From JBHIDJ01 sp046760105 (GTDB lineage: Bacteria; Pseudomonadota; Gammaproteobacteria; Acidiferrobacterales; SPGG2), in the NCBI GenBank assembly GCA_046760105.1, contig JBHIDJ010000042.1:1-22755 (forward strand): DNA of 22,755 nucleotides, given 5' to 3'. Positions 14,126 to 21,966 of the stretch are shown one piece after another. The translations under genes were made by a program, and so were the position numbers. A model generated the notes under the pieces. That model worked only from the letters and a program-made list of their open reading frames with translations. It searched no databases and was not told the DNA's origin. Position 1 is the first letter of the stretch. Each line of letters opens with the position of its first letter.

Positions 14126-15265
14126 TTAGTCGGGATGCGGTCGGGCGACGACGAATGACTCGTTGTTAAACCAGAGTCCCTCGTGTTTTTGCAGCACTTT
14201 GCGGGTCACGTCAAGATACCGACGCTCGCTCATTGCTTTGGTTAATCGCTCGTCTTCGATCTGCGCGACATAGGCGGCGGCATTCCAGGCAGCCAGCAGG
14301 GTTGAAGTGCCGATACTACTATCGACCTCGTCGGGATTGAGCTGCAGATGGTAGCGAAACTCTGATTCCTCGCTCGGTGGGTTTAAATAGATCAGCTCCG
14401 GCAGCTTCGTTTTGAGATGCTTGCGCAAAGTGTCTAACAGCATCTTGCGTGGAGTTGTGAATGGATCCTCGCCCGGCCACACTGCGTGAATGATTTCCAT
14501 GCCGGGGTCACGGCCTATGGACTGAATGGTGATCATTCGCCCACCCGGGGCGAGGCTCAAAGCAAGCGGAGCCAGCAAGTTTTGCACCTTGCTTTCGGCC
14601 GACAATCGGCAACGGTAAGGTTGTGAGGCGATTACCAAGTCGTATGCCTGCTCTTGTTGTTCGGGTTGGGGGATTATCTTGTCGAGAGCGAATCTTTGGT
14701 CAGCACGATAGAGCACCAGTACCGACGGATCGACATAAGGTGGATTACCGGCCGTGGAGCTGTTAACTTTTTGCCAGCTTTCCTTGACGAAAGAAAGCTC
14801 GGCGTTTATCTGGGTATCGAAGCCATACGCCGAGTTCCCAGTGAGGGCGACGTCCCGCCATTGTAGCCGGGCCCGCATCTCCGGCGCGGCTGGACGATGC
14901 CACGGTGCCTCTGAATAGAGCATATTGGTGAAGGTGAGCACGAGTTGGGGATGTTCGCGGAAGCGGTCGGCTAGATTTTCCACGGCCATGCGGATGAACT
15001 CAGGACTGCTTTCCTTGACAGCAACGAGAAAGGGCACCGTGGGCCAGCGATAGTGAAGCTGACGGAGGACCATATTGAGCAATGTGCCTTCGCCCGATCC
15101 GGCTTGGAAAACTCTGAGAGCGGGAGGCTGCGGTTTAAGGTGTTGAAACTGCCGACCTATATGCCTGGCCGTTTCCTGTTTCTCGCTGCAGGTCGTGATG
15201 AATAGCAGGTACTTTTCGCGATTATCAACGAAATGAAAAAACCGATCGTGCTCTGTAGTCGGCAT
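14126..15265 (-). CDS. SAM-methyltransferase-like protein, paralogue A
   Basis: The 379-residue protein has a Rossmann-like methyltransferase core. The glycine-rich loop is VFQAGSGEGTLL (residues 52-63), and a post-core strand reads LAPGGRMITIQ. The opening VDNREKYLLFITTCSEK is shared almost exactly with the divergent gene at 15474, and the two align with essentially no gaps through LRVFQAGSGEG. In this copy the motif-I acidic residue is replaced by Gln54, where the paralogue has Asp53 nearby in LFDAG, so SAM binding may be altered. The C-terminus SIGTSTLLAAWNAA is shared too. I do not know a named function for this family. ATG 15265 is preferred; an in-frame TTG lies at 15271. Confidence 0.75.
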   Translation of the reverse strand: MPTTEHDRFFHFVDNREKYLLFITTCSEKQETARHIGRQFQHLKPQPPALRVFQAGSGEGTLLNMVLRQLHYRWPTVPFLVAVKESSPEFIRMAVENLADRFREHPQLVLTFTNMLYSEAPWHRPAAPEMRARLQWRDVALTGNSAYGFDTQINAELSFVKESWQKVNSSTAGNPPYVDPSVLVLYRADQRFALDKIIPQPEQQEQAYDLVIASQPYRCRLSAESKVQNLLAPLALSLAPGGRMITIQSIGRDPGMEIIHAVWPGEDPFTTPRKMLLDTLRKHLKTKLPELIYLNPPSEESEFRYHLQLNPDEVDSSIGTSTLLAAWNAAAYVAQIEDERLTKAMSERRYLDVTRKVLQKHEGLWFNNESFVVARPHPD

Positions 15266-15398
15266 CAGCAATGCCCGATTATTACCTGGTGACCCGCGTA
15301 AGAATCTTCGTGCGCACGCCTCGGAATTGCAGTCAGGAACTCCGTTTGCACATGTTTTCGATCAATACTAACATTTTTGGAACCGGCTTGAGTGCCGG

Positions 15399-15414
15399 TA
15401 CGGAGATACGGAGA
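15399..15414. repeat. Tandem 8-base repeat between the paralogues
   Basis: TACGGAGA occurs twice in direct tandem (15399-15406 and 15407-15414) in the 208-base head-to-head gap. Just before it, ACCGGC and GCCGGT form a short hairpin (15382-15399). It may be a regulator site shared by the divergent pair. Confidence 0.4.
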
Positions 15415-15473
15415 TAATTGCATTATTGGCGAGCAGCGTCCATAACTCTGCTCTAAGAACGAAAAGACGTCTT

Positions 15474-16610
15474 ATGGAGCCGTCAAAGTCAACACGCCCC
15501 TTCCGCTTCTTCGATAACCGCGAGAAATATCTTTTGTTCGTCACGACGTGCAGCGAGAAGCGGGCAATCGCAGAACGAGTTGGTGCAGAGCTAAAGGAGA
15601 TCAACCCGCGACCCCCGGCGCTGAAGCTGTTTGACGCGGGCATGGGTGACGGTACCGTGTTGGCAAGTGTTTTGCGTCAGGTCCACGAACAGTTCCCCAC
15701 TGTGCCCGTTCTCGTCGTAGGCAAAGAGATTAGCTTCGAGGATGTTCGCCTCAGCCTCGAGAAGATGCCCGATCGTTTCGCTGAACATCCGCAGATGGTG
15801 GTTGTGGTGACCAACATGTACTACTACGAAGCGCCGCGGTTATGGCCTAAGTCGCCAGACAATCAATCGGCGCTGAACTGGTCCGAGTTCCCGCTCGAGG
15901 GTGAGTCGGCGCACGAATTTGACGAGCAGATCAAGACACTAGAACCCCACCTCATAGAGTGGTGGCAGGTACGCAACAGCGAGAAGACTGGCAACCCCCT
16001 CTATGTGCGTCCGTCCGTATTGATAGTGTACCGAGCTGACCATCGTTTTATGCTTGATGACGTGATCCCTCGACGCGGCGCGACGCAAGGACTCTATGAC
16101 CTCATCATCGTCGCGCAGCCGTACCGCGCACGGCTACCGGCCGAAACCAAGGTGAAATATGTGCTGGAGCCGCTGGCCAAGGCGCTAGCGCCAGGCGGAC
16201 GCCTGATCGGTATTCAGGCTACCGGTCAGGACCCGGGTATGGAGATCATTCGCAAGGTTTGGCCCGATGAGGCACCCTTCCAGACACCCGGGCCGATGCT
16301 GTTGCGGGCGCTGCGCGACCGTCTTCAGGTTTCAACACCAGATATGCAGTACCTGACCGATAGTGATAAAGGGACGCTTTTCCGCTTTGAACTAGCGCTC
16401 GTGCCCGCGGAGGTGCGCGAGTCGATCGGTACCTCGACCCTGCTCGCGGCTTGGAACGCCGCTATCTATGTAGCTCAGATCGATGACCGCCGGGTCGCCG
16501 AAGCGATGACTTGCAGCGATTATCTGGACGCCACCAGAGAGGTGGTAGTGCGCCACGGCGGGCTCTGGTTTACGGACGAATCGTTCGTCGTTTCCCGCAA
16601 GCGCGTCTAG
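15474..16610 (+). CDS. SAM-methyltransferase-like protein, paralogue B
   Basis: The 378-residue protein has the glycine-rich motif I LKLFDAGMGDGTVL (residues 51-63), a later LAPGGRLIGIQATGQDPGMEII segment and a C-terminus SIGTSTLLAAWNAA followed by YVAQIDD. This is the expected layout of a class-I SAM-dependent methyltransferase, here with the motif-I acidic residue kept (Asp54 region), unlike paralogue A. The N-terminal FDNREKYLLFVTTCSEK is the family signature in this window. There is no signal peptide. ATG 15474 is preferred; the upstream TTG at 15426 adds an unlikely extension. The ribosome site is weak (AAAAGA). The substrate is unknown. The adjacent folate and methionine genes suggest that it uses methyl groups they supply. 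Confidence 0.78.
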   Translation: MEPSKSTRPFRFFDNREKYLLFVTTCSEKRAIAERVGAELKEINPRPPALKLFDAGMGDGTVLASVLRQVHEQFPTVPVLVVGKEISFEDVRLSLEKMPDRFAEHPQMVVVVTNMYYYEAPRLWPKSPDNQSALNWSEFPLEGESAHEFDEQIKTLEPHLIEWWQVRNSEKTGNPLYVRPSVLIVYRADHRFMLDDVIPRRGATQGLYDLIIVAQPYRARLPAETKVKYVLEPLAKALAPGGRLIGIQATGQDPGMEIIRKVWPDEAPFQTPGPMLLRALRDRLQVSTPDMQYLTDSDKGTLFRFELALVPAEVRESIGTSTLLAAWNAAIYVAQIDDRRVAEAMTCSDYLDATREVVVRHGGLWFTDESFVVSRKRV

Positions 16611-16679
16611 CCCGCATTTCTCACCAGCTATCTACTGCGGGCGTGTATCTACCCGCGTCTACGGCGTTGCGCTCGAAAA

Positions 16680-16935
16680 ATGTGCTCAACGTACTGTAAA
16701 GTACGCCTCTGCGCATTTTCCGTCGCGCGCCTTGTCTCCTGTACTCCGCCCCGGCGCTTCGCAGTCCCTGCTGCGCTTGGGTACCGGCCCGCGCCATCCT
16801 GGCGCGGGCGTTCGCCGGGGCAACAGTCCACCGGACTGTTGCCTCTACCCGGCTCACCCTGCTCCGCTTGGAGGACCGGGGAGATTCATCCCTGGATTTC
16901 CCGTTCGCCGCTTCGCGGCTCACCCACGGGTTCTA
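16680..16935. repeat. Hairpin-rich interspersed repeat
   Basis: Three strong hairpins follow one another. CGTACT-GTAA-AGTACG is at 16690-16705. GCCCGCGCCA-TCC-TGGCGCGGGC is at 16787-16809. GGCAACAGTCC-ACC-GGACTGTTGCC is at 16819-16843. A weaker one, GCCGC-TTC-GCGGC, is near 16907-16919. GTCCCTGCTGCGC (16764-16776) repeats exactly the 13-mer at 11314-11326. Open frames across it on both strands are low-complexity and overlap in several phases. It looks like a mosaic intergenic repeat, and it runs into the start of the next ORF. Confidence 0.6.
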
Positions 16936-17194
16936 CGACTACGCTGTAACCAGCCACTGCGGTTTGCTAACGGCAGCGGTCGAGTTCGGGTTTCGCCGTG
17001 AGCTCGCCCGAGTGACGAAAAGTCTAGGGCTCAGCCCAGAAGAAGTCCGGGCCGCACGCATCGCCGGTTGGGTCGCGGCCGATCGCGAATGGAGCAACAG
17101 GGGATTGGGCGGTTTTCGCGCCTGGTGTGAGTCGGACGATGTGGCCGCAGCGAAACGCTTTAGGGCTATCGTCCGCGAAACGCTGCAGCGTTGA
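16868..17194 (+). pseudogene. Small ORF with repeat-derived N-terminus, probable truncated gene
   Basis: The frame encodes 108 residues. The first 18-20 residues come from the hairpin-rich repeat. From about residue 20 (HGFYDYAVTSHCGLL) onward it looks like real protein, with well-formed segments such as GLSPEEVRAARIAGWVAADREW and GLGGFRAWCES. A sensible reading is that a repeat replaced the original N-terminus of a slightly longer gene; internal TTG or GTG codons could still give a shortened product. I do not recognise a named family. It follows methyltransferase paralogue B in the same direction and converges on the core-MetE gene 21 bases further on. It could also be an intact small gene with a recruited start. 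Confidence 0.45.
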
Positions 17195-17215
17195 TGCAGA
17201 GGTGTTTAGCGCGGC

Positions 17216-18274
17216 TCAGCCGCCGACCGCATGCGCCCCTTTGGCCAGATTGCGCAGCTTCGCCAACGCCCGCTGGCGACCGAGCAAACCGAGACCACAG
17301 TCCGGTGCCGCGATCAGTCGATCGGCGTCGATGTGATCGAGCGCCTGGGTCAAGCGGCCACGGATCTCATCCACCGGCTCGACTCGGCTCTTGGCGATAG
17401 CAACCACACCAAGGATGACAGCGGTCGTTTTGAAGCACTCCAGCAGGCTTAAGTCGTTGGGCCGGTGAGCATCCTCGATCGACACGGCCTTGATCGACGA
17501 TTGCTCAATGGCATCAGCAAGTTGAAAATAAGATTGCGGTGGCGCCTTCGGGTAGTCGGGATTGTCGAGCCGATTGGGATAGCCGCAACACATGTGCATC
17601 GTCCGCACCACACTCTCCGGACAGCCGTGGAACGCGCGCTCCAGGTTTTCCATACCATAGTCGAGAGCCGCCTGGGGCCTGCGCGCGAATAGCGGTTCGT
17701 CGATCTGGATGTGTTTGCAGCCTGCCGCGGCCAACGCCAGGACTTCGTAATTCAAAGCACTCGCGAGCTCGGCGCCAAATTTCGCTGGGTCACCATAGTA
17801 GGCATCGACGAGCGTGTCGGAAATCGTCAGTGGTCCCGGTATCGTCATCTTGACCGGTCTATTCGTGAATGATTGCGCCACCTGCCAGTCGTGAGGCAAA
17901 AAGTGATCGCGTGCACGCACGGGACCGGTCACAGTTGGTAACTCCGCCCGGTACGCACCGTCGCGAACCTCCTTTTCACTCAGGTGTGTAAAGTCGATTC
18001 CGTCGATGTGCCGGCAGTGGTAGTGTATGTAATCCTCGCGACGAATCTCACCGTCCGTCGGTATATCGATCCCTGCGTTGACCTGGTCCTCGATTGCGTC
18101 GCGCGTACCGCGGGCAAAGATCTCCTCGGCCTGATCGCCGAGTTTCGCGACCGCCTCGGCCCACTCTTTGGTCGGCGTGGGGGTGTCTGGCCCCTCTGCA
18201 CACTTGAACCAATCGGGAACGGCGACGTAGCCGGGTTTCGGATAAGCGCCGATCGTCGTTGCCTGTAGGCTCAT
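17216..18274 (-). CDS. Core-MetE (cobalamin-independent methionine synthase C-terminal domain) protein
   Basis: The 352-residue protein corresponds to the catalytic C-terminal barrel of MetE alone. All zinc ligands are present: His227 and Cys229 in HMCCGYP, Glu267 in VSIEDAH and Cys326 in APDCGLG. The substrate segment IQIDEPLF (189-196) and TIPGPLT (144-150) are also typical. Full MetE is about 750 residues with an N-terminal half needed for polyglutamyl methyl-THF use. Stand-alone core-MetE proteins include folate-independent methionine synthases (the Mes families) and alkyl-thiol transferases, so the methyl donor is uncertain. The start is ATG 18274 (MSLQATTIGAYPKPG), with AGGG ten bases upstream; an extension to 18502 is not protein-like. 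It faces away from the ABC operon. Confidence 0.87.
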   Translation of the reverse strand: MSLQATTIGAYPKPGYVAVPDWFKCAEGPDTPTPTKEWAEAVAKLGDQAEEIFARGTRDAIEDQVNAGIDIPTDGEIRREDYIHYHCRHIDGIDFTHLSEKEVRDGAYRAELPTVTGPVRARDHFLPHDWQVAQSFTNRPVKMTIPGPLTISDTLVDAYYGDPAKFGAELASALNYEVLALAAAGCKHIQIDEPLFARRPQAALDYGMENLERAFHGCPESVVRTMHMCCGYPNRLDNPDYPKAPPQSYFQLADAIEQSSIKAVSIEDAHRPNDLSLLECFKTTAVILGVVAIAKSRVEPVDEIRGRLTQALDHIDADRLIAAPDCGLGLLGRQRALAKLRNLAKGAHAVGG

Positions 18275-18785
18275 GTTCGAATCGCCCTGGTGGAAAAATC
18301 TCCGGTCACTTCCTTTCGCGTGTCGATAGCGACATGCGAGATCTCCCGTCTTTTCGTTGGCTGCGTCCAATTCATTTCGAAATAGACCGAATATCTTAAG
18401 CGAAAGGTATCCATCTAGGCTGAATGAGCCGATAGGTCGGTATACGGTAATGTGAAAACGGGCGTTTTCTCTGACTTTGCTGGTGAGTACACGATACCAC
18501 AATAAGGGATTCTGTCCTGTTTCGCCTACTCCGTCCTGCCACGGTTTGGTTCGCCCGTACTAAACCAAAACTCGCTCCGCGCATTCCGTGACACGCCTTA
18601 AGGGGGGTTGCGTGTGCCGTTGGATCTCCTATCCGTAACAACTCTCGCGCTGTGCTTCCGGCTATGTCAGAATGATATGGGCCGCCCATTCGGGCGGATA
18701 GACCATTTCGCCGGCAGCGGTTATGCCGGCTCGTCCCGATTTAGCCAATGATGCGCCAGAGGTCAAGGCGCGAAGGAGGATTCAC
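18275..18785. other. 511-base divergent intergenic region
   Basis: No convincing gene is seen here. It holds several short hairpins: GAAAACG-GG-CGTTTTC (18454-18469), TTTGGTT/AACCAAA (18545-18569), ACACGC/GCGTGT (18591-18615), CCGCCC-ATTC-GGGCGG (18682-18697) and GCCGGCA/TGCCGGC (18710-18730). The last two lie just upstream of the binding-protein gene and may be leader structures. Promoters for core-MetE and the ABC operon must lie here, but I cannot place them with confidence. Confidence 0.5.
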
Positions 18786-19865
18786 ATGAAGAAAACGAAG
18801 AAAACCGTCATCCGTTTCTTAGCAGCTGCGGGCCTCGTGGCCGTTGCTGGCTCCGTCGAGGCAGATACCCTGCGGCTGCTGACCTGGGGCGGTTACGCAC
18901 CGGAGAAGGTGATCGAGATGTTCAAGGCAGAGACGGGCATCGACGTCAAGGTCACCAAGTCCAACAACGAGGACATGATCTCGAAACTGCGGGCCACCGG
19001 CGGCTCCGGGTTCGACCTGGCTCAGCCAAGCCAAGACCGCGTCACCAGCGCCCAGGCCGACTATGACATTTACAAGCCACTCGATCTCTCCAAGATCGAC
19101 GCCAGTCAGATGATCCCCTCGATGCTAGAGGCAACCAAGAAAAGCACTACCCTGGGCGGGAAGGTTTATGGCGTACCGCACGTCTGGGGCACCAGCGGCC
19201 TGATCGTCAACAATAAACTGGCCAGCGGCATCGCCGACTATACTGACCTGTGCAAGCCCGGCCTTGAAGGCAAGGTCACCTACCGGGTCAAGCGGCCGAC
19301 GCTGATCGGGTTCGCTTTCGCCATGGGTATGGACCCCTTTGCCGCCTACAACGAGAAGGAGAAGTACCAGAGCATTCTCGATAAGGTCGAGGCCGAACTG
19401 ATCGCCTGCAAAAAGAACGTCAAGACCTACTGGTCAGGCGGCGACGCCCTGATCAACCTGGTGCGCTCGGGCGAGGCGGCCGCCGCCATGGCCTGGGACG
19501 CCGGCGGTTGGAAACTGAACAAGGAGAATCCCGACATCGTGTTCATTGCGCCGAGATCCGGCGCGCTCGGCTGGATCGATACCTTCGTGCTGCCGCGCAA
19601 GACCAAGAACGAGGAAGCCGCCTACAAGTGGATCAACTTCGTCATGCAGCCGAAGATCGCGGCCATGATCACCGCCGCTGCCGGCAACTTCACCGCGTCC
19701 AAGGGCAGTGACAAGTACGTGGAGGCGACCCTGCAGAAGCAGTTCCAGGGTAGCTTCCCGCAAGAGGCCATCGACAACATCAAGTGGTACCCGCCGGTCC
19801 CGGCCGGACTCGAGGTCATGGAAGGTAAGACCCTCGACCGAATCAAGGCGGCCAAGGCCAACTGA
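18786..19865 (+). CDS. ABC transporter periplasmic substrate-binding protein (PotD-like)
   Basis: The 359-residue protein has a classic signal peptide: a Lys-rich start (MKKTKKTVIR), a hydrophobic stretch and likely cleavage after VEA near residue 26. The mature part begins TLRLLTWGGYAPEKVIEMF, typical of the spermidine/putrescine-type binding-protein family. Later YGVPHVWGTSGL and AMAWDAGGW are also family-like. Mature Cys residues in DLCKPG and LIACKK could form a disulfide. ATG 18786 follows GGAGG six bases upstream, so an extension to 18723 is rejected. Family members bind polyamines, but also 2-aminoethylphosphonate (PhnS relatives), opines or amines, so the substrate cannot be named. 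A GC hairpin separates it from the ATPase gene. Confidence 0.9.
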   Translation: MKKTKKTVIRFLAAAGLVAVAGSVEADTLRLLTWGGYAPEKVIEMFKAETGIDVKVTKSNNEDMISKLRATGGSGFDLAQPSQDRVTSAQADYDIYKPLDLSKIDASQMIPSMLEATKKSTTLGGKVYGVPHVWGTSGLIVNNKLASGIADYTDLCKPGLEGKVTYRVKRPTLIGFAFAMGMDPFAAYNEKEKYQSILDKVEAELIACKKNVKTYWSGGDALINLVRSGEAAAAMAWDAGGWKLNKENPDIVFIAPRSGALGWIDTFVLPRKTKNEEAAYKWINFVMQPKIAAMITAAAGNFTASKGSDKYVEATLQKQFQGSFPQEAIDNIKWYPPVPAGLEVMEGKTLDRIKAAKAN

Positions 19866-19878
19866 CGGTGCGCTTCGG

Positions 19879-19903
19879 GCGGCCGGCTCCCGCGGCCGGC
19901 CGC
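19879..19903 (+). promoter_or_regulatory. GC-rich intercistronic hairpin
   Basis: GCGGCCGG (19879-19886) and CCGGCCGC (19896-19903) form an 8-base-pair all-GC stem 13 bases after the binding-protein stop, with no T-run. Such structures in importer operons often protect the binding-protein message from 3' decay and lower expression of the membrane genes; that role is inferred here. Confidence 0.5.
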
Positions 19904-19953
19904 CGGTCCGGCCACAAAAGAAGACGAGGTCGAACGGCAGGGAGCAAGCCTAC

Positions 19954-21093
19954 ATGTTCGCAGAAGCGTCATCGCACGACATCGACCTCGAATGCAGCCA
20001 CCTGGTGAAACGGTTCGGCGATTTCACCGCGGTCGACAACGTCTCCTTCACTATTCCCAAGGGCTCGTTTTTCTCGATCCTGGGGCCGTCGGGTTGCGGC
20101 AAGACGACGCTTTTGCGCATGATCGCCGGATTTCAGCGGCCCGACGGAGGTGACATCCTGATCAAGGGGCGATCCATCGTGGCGGTGTCGCCCAACCTAC
20201 GCCCGGTCAACATGGTGTTTCAGCACCTGGCCCTGTTTCCGATGATGAACGTGGCGGAAAACATCGCCTACGGGCTGAAGCGCCGGCGCACGCCCAGGAA
20301 CGAGATCGCACCCAAGGTGCGGGCGGTGCTCGAACGGGTCGGCATGCCCGAGGCCGGCGCCATGCGGATTGACCAGCTTTCCGGCGGCCAGAAGCAGCGC
20401 ATCGCCATCGCCCGCTGCCTGGTGCTGGAGCCTACGCTGCTCCTGCTCGACGAACCCCTGGGGGCGCTCGATCTGAAACTGCGCGAGCACCTGAAGGTCG
20501 AACTCAAGGAACTGCAAAACCAGGTCGGCACCACCTTCGCCTACATCACCCACGACCAGTCGGAGGCCCTGGTCATGTCAGACCACGTCGCGGTGATGAA
20601 CGAGGGCCGATTCGTCCAGGTGGGCACGCCCCAGGAACTCTATTTCGAACCGCAGACCGCCTTCGTCGCCGGCTTCGTCGGCGATAGCAACCGTTGGACC
20701 GGTCGCGTCGAGGACGTCGATGGCACCGGAGTTAGGGTGATGACCGCCGACGGCCTATCACTGCTCGGCACATCGGCCAGCGGCCTGGCTCGGGGCAAGC
20801 GTGTGGAAATCTTCGTGCGGCCAGAATCGATTATTCTTGGCCATGATGCCGGTCGTCACGGCACCGTCGAGAATCGTGTCCGCGGGCAAGTGGAGAGCAT
20901 CTTGTTCAACGGTGCCAACAGCCGCGTGATGGTACGCGACGCCGCGACCGGTCACGAGATCATAGTAAGCCTGCCACAGACCAGCGAGTTCGCTGGCCTT
21001 GCCAAAGGCGAGGCGGTCCACCTCGGTTGGACCCGCGGCCAGGCGAAGTGTTTCCCAGCCTCGGAGGACGCGGCAGAGACCCGAGCGGCATGA
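19954..21093 (+). CDS. ABC transporter ATP-binding protein (PotA-like)
   Basis: The 379-residue ATPase has Walker A GPSGCGKTT (about residues 44-52), a Q-loop in NMVFQHLALFP, the signature LSGGQKQR, Walker B LLLLDEPLGALD and the H-loop ITHDQSEA. A C-terminal TOBE regulatory domain (about 250-365, including VRPESI) is typical of the spermidine/putrescine/iron importer subfamily. It powers uptake at the inner face of the membrane together with the two permeases that follow. ATG 19954 has AGGGAG about ten bases upstream; the open frame extends back to 19708, but that part overlaps the binding-protein gene. The stop overlaps the next gene's start (ATGA). GC-rich codon use, as in its operon neighbours. 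Confidence 0.95.
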   Translation: MFAEASSHDIDLECSHLVKRFGDFTAVDNVSFTIPKGSFFSILGPSGCGKTTLLRMIAGFQRPDGGDILIKGRSIVAVSPNLRPVNMVFQHLALFPMMNVAENIAYGLKRRRTPRNEIAPKVRAVLERVGMPEAGAMRIDQLSGGQKQRIAIARCLVLEPTLLLLDEPLGALDLKLREHLKVELKELQNQVGTTFAYITHDQSEALVMSDHVAVMNEGRFVQVGTPQELYFEPQTAFVAGFVGDSNRWTGRVEDVDGTGVRVMTADGLSLLGTSASGLARGKRVEIFVRPESIILGHDAGRHGTVENRVRGQVESILFNGANSRVMVRDAATGHEIIVSLPQTSEFAGLAKGEAVHLGWTRGQAKCFPASEDAAETRAA

Positions 21094-21953
21094 ACTCGAG
21101 CCCTCAGTTCCGGCTCGGCCTCATTCTGCTGCTCGCGCCTATCGCCTTGTGGCTGTTACTGCTGGTGATCCTGCCCCATATCGACTTGCTGTTGATTTCG
21201 CTCCGAGTGCGGGTAGCGCCCCGGGAATATGAATTCAGCCTGTCCAACTACGTTGAGTTCTTCACGGAACCGCTCTACTGGAACACCTTCGCCCGCACCG
21301 CCATCATGTCCGTAACGGCGACCGCCATGACCCTGCTTATCGCCTTTCCGGTTTCCTACTACATCGCCAAGATGCTGCGCGGGCGGATGAGGAGCCTGCT
21401 GTTCCTTCTCTGCCTCATCCCGTTTTGGGTCAGCGAACTGGTTCGCACCTTTGGATGGATGATCCTCCTGCGCGAAACTGGCATCGTCAGCAACGTGCTG
21501 CAATGGGCAGGGCTGACCGCCGGCCCGGTCGAGATGCTCTACAACGATGCTGCCATCATGATCGGCTTAATTTATGCCTCTCTGCTGTTCATGGTAGTAC
21601 CCCTGGTGACGACCCTGGACAGCCTGGACGAGAGCCTGATCGAGGCCGGTTACGACCTTGGCGGCAACGGCTTCACGGTGATGCGGGAAATCGTTATCCC
21701 GCATGCCATGCCGGGCATTGCCGCCGGCTGTATCGTCGTTTTCATGTTGACCCTGGGCAACTACCTGACGCCGAAACTGCTTGGCGGCAAGGACAGCCTG
21801 TGGTTCACCGACCAGATCTACACCCAGTTCATCACGCGTTTCAACTGGGAGCTCGGCTCGGCCTTCGGTTTCCTGCTGCTGCTGTTGTCATCGATCATCG
21901 TCTGGACCGGTCTCAGGCTGAGCGGCCAGACGCTGTCCGAAAGCGTGCGGTGA
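21090..21953 (+). CDS. ABC transporter permease (PotB-like)
   Basis: The 287-residue inner-membrane permease has about six transmembrane segments, the first at residues 9-33 (rich in Leu and Ile). The cytoplasmic EAA loop that contacts the ATPase reads SLIEAGYDLGGNGFTVMREIVIP. The family is the binding-protein-dependent permease type of PotB. The ATG at 21090 overlaps the ATPase stop, so translation is coupled; a longer frame back to 21027 lies inside the ATPase gene. It pairs with the PotC-like permease that begins 13 bases after its stop to form the channel. Confidence 0.93.
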   Translation: MNSSPQFRLGLILLLAPIALWLLLLVILPHIDLLLISLRVRVAPREYEFSLSNYVEFFTEPLYWNTFARTAIMSVTATAMTLLIAFPVSYYIAKMLRGRMRSLLFLLCLIPFWVSELVRTFGWMILLRETGIVSNVLQWAGLTAGPVEMLYNDAAIMIGLIYASLLFMVVPLVTTLDSLDESLIEAGYDLGGNGFTVMREIVIPHAMPGIAAGCIVVFMLTLGNYLTPKLLGGKDSLWFTDQIYTQFITRFNWELGSAFGFLLLLLSSIIVWTGLRLSGQTLSESVR

Positions 21954-21966
21954 GGCGAAGACAACC

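Noticed and set aside
16732..17001. Overlapping plus-strand ORFs of 89 codons in the hairpin-rich repeat
   Set aside because: Several frames are open at once because of GC richness; none has a ribosome site or protein-like sequence, apart from the frame kept at 16868.
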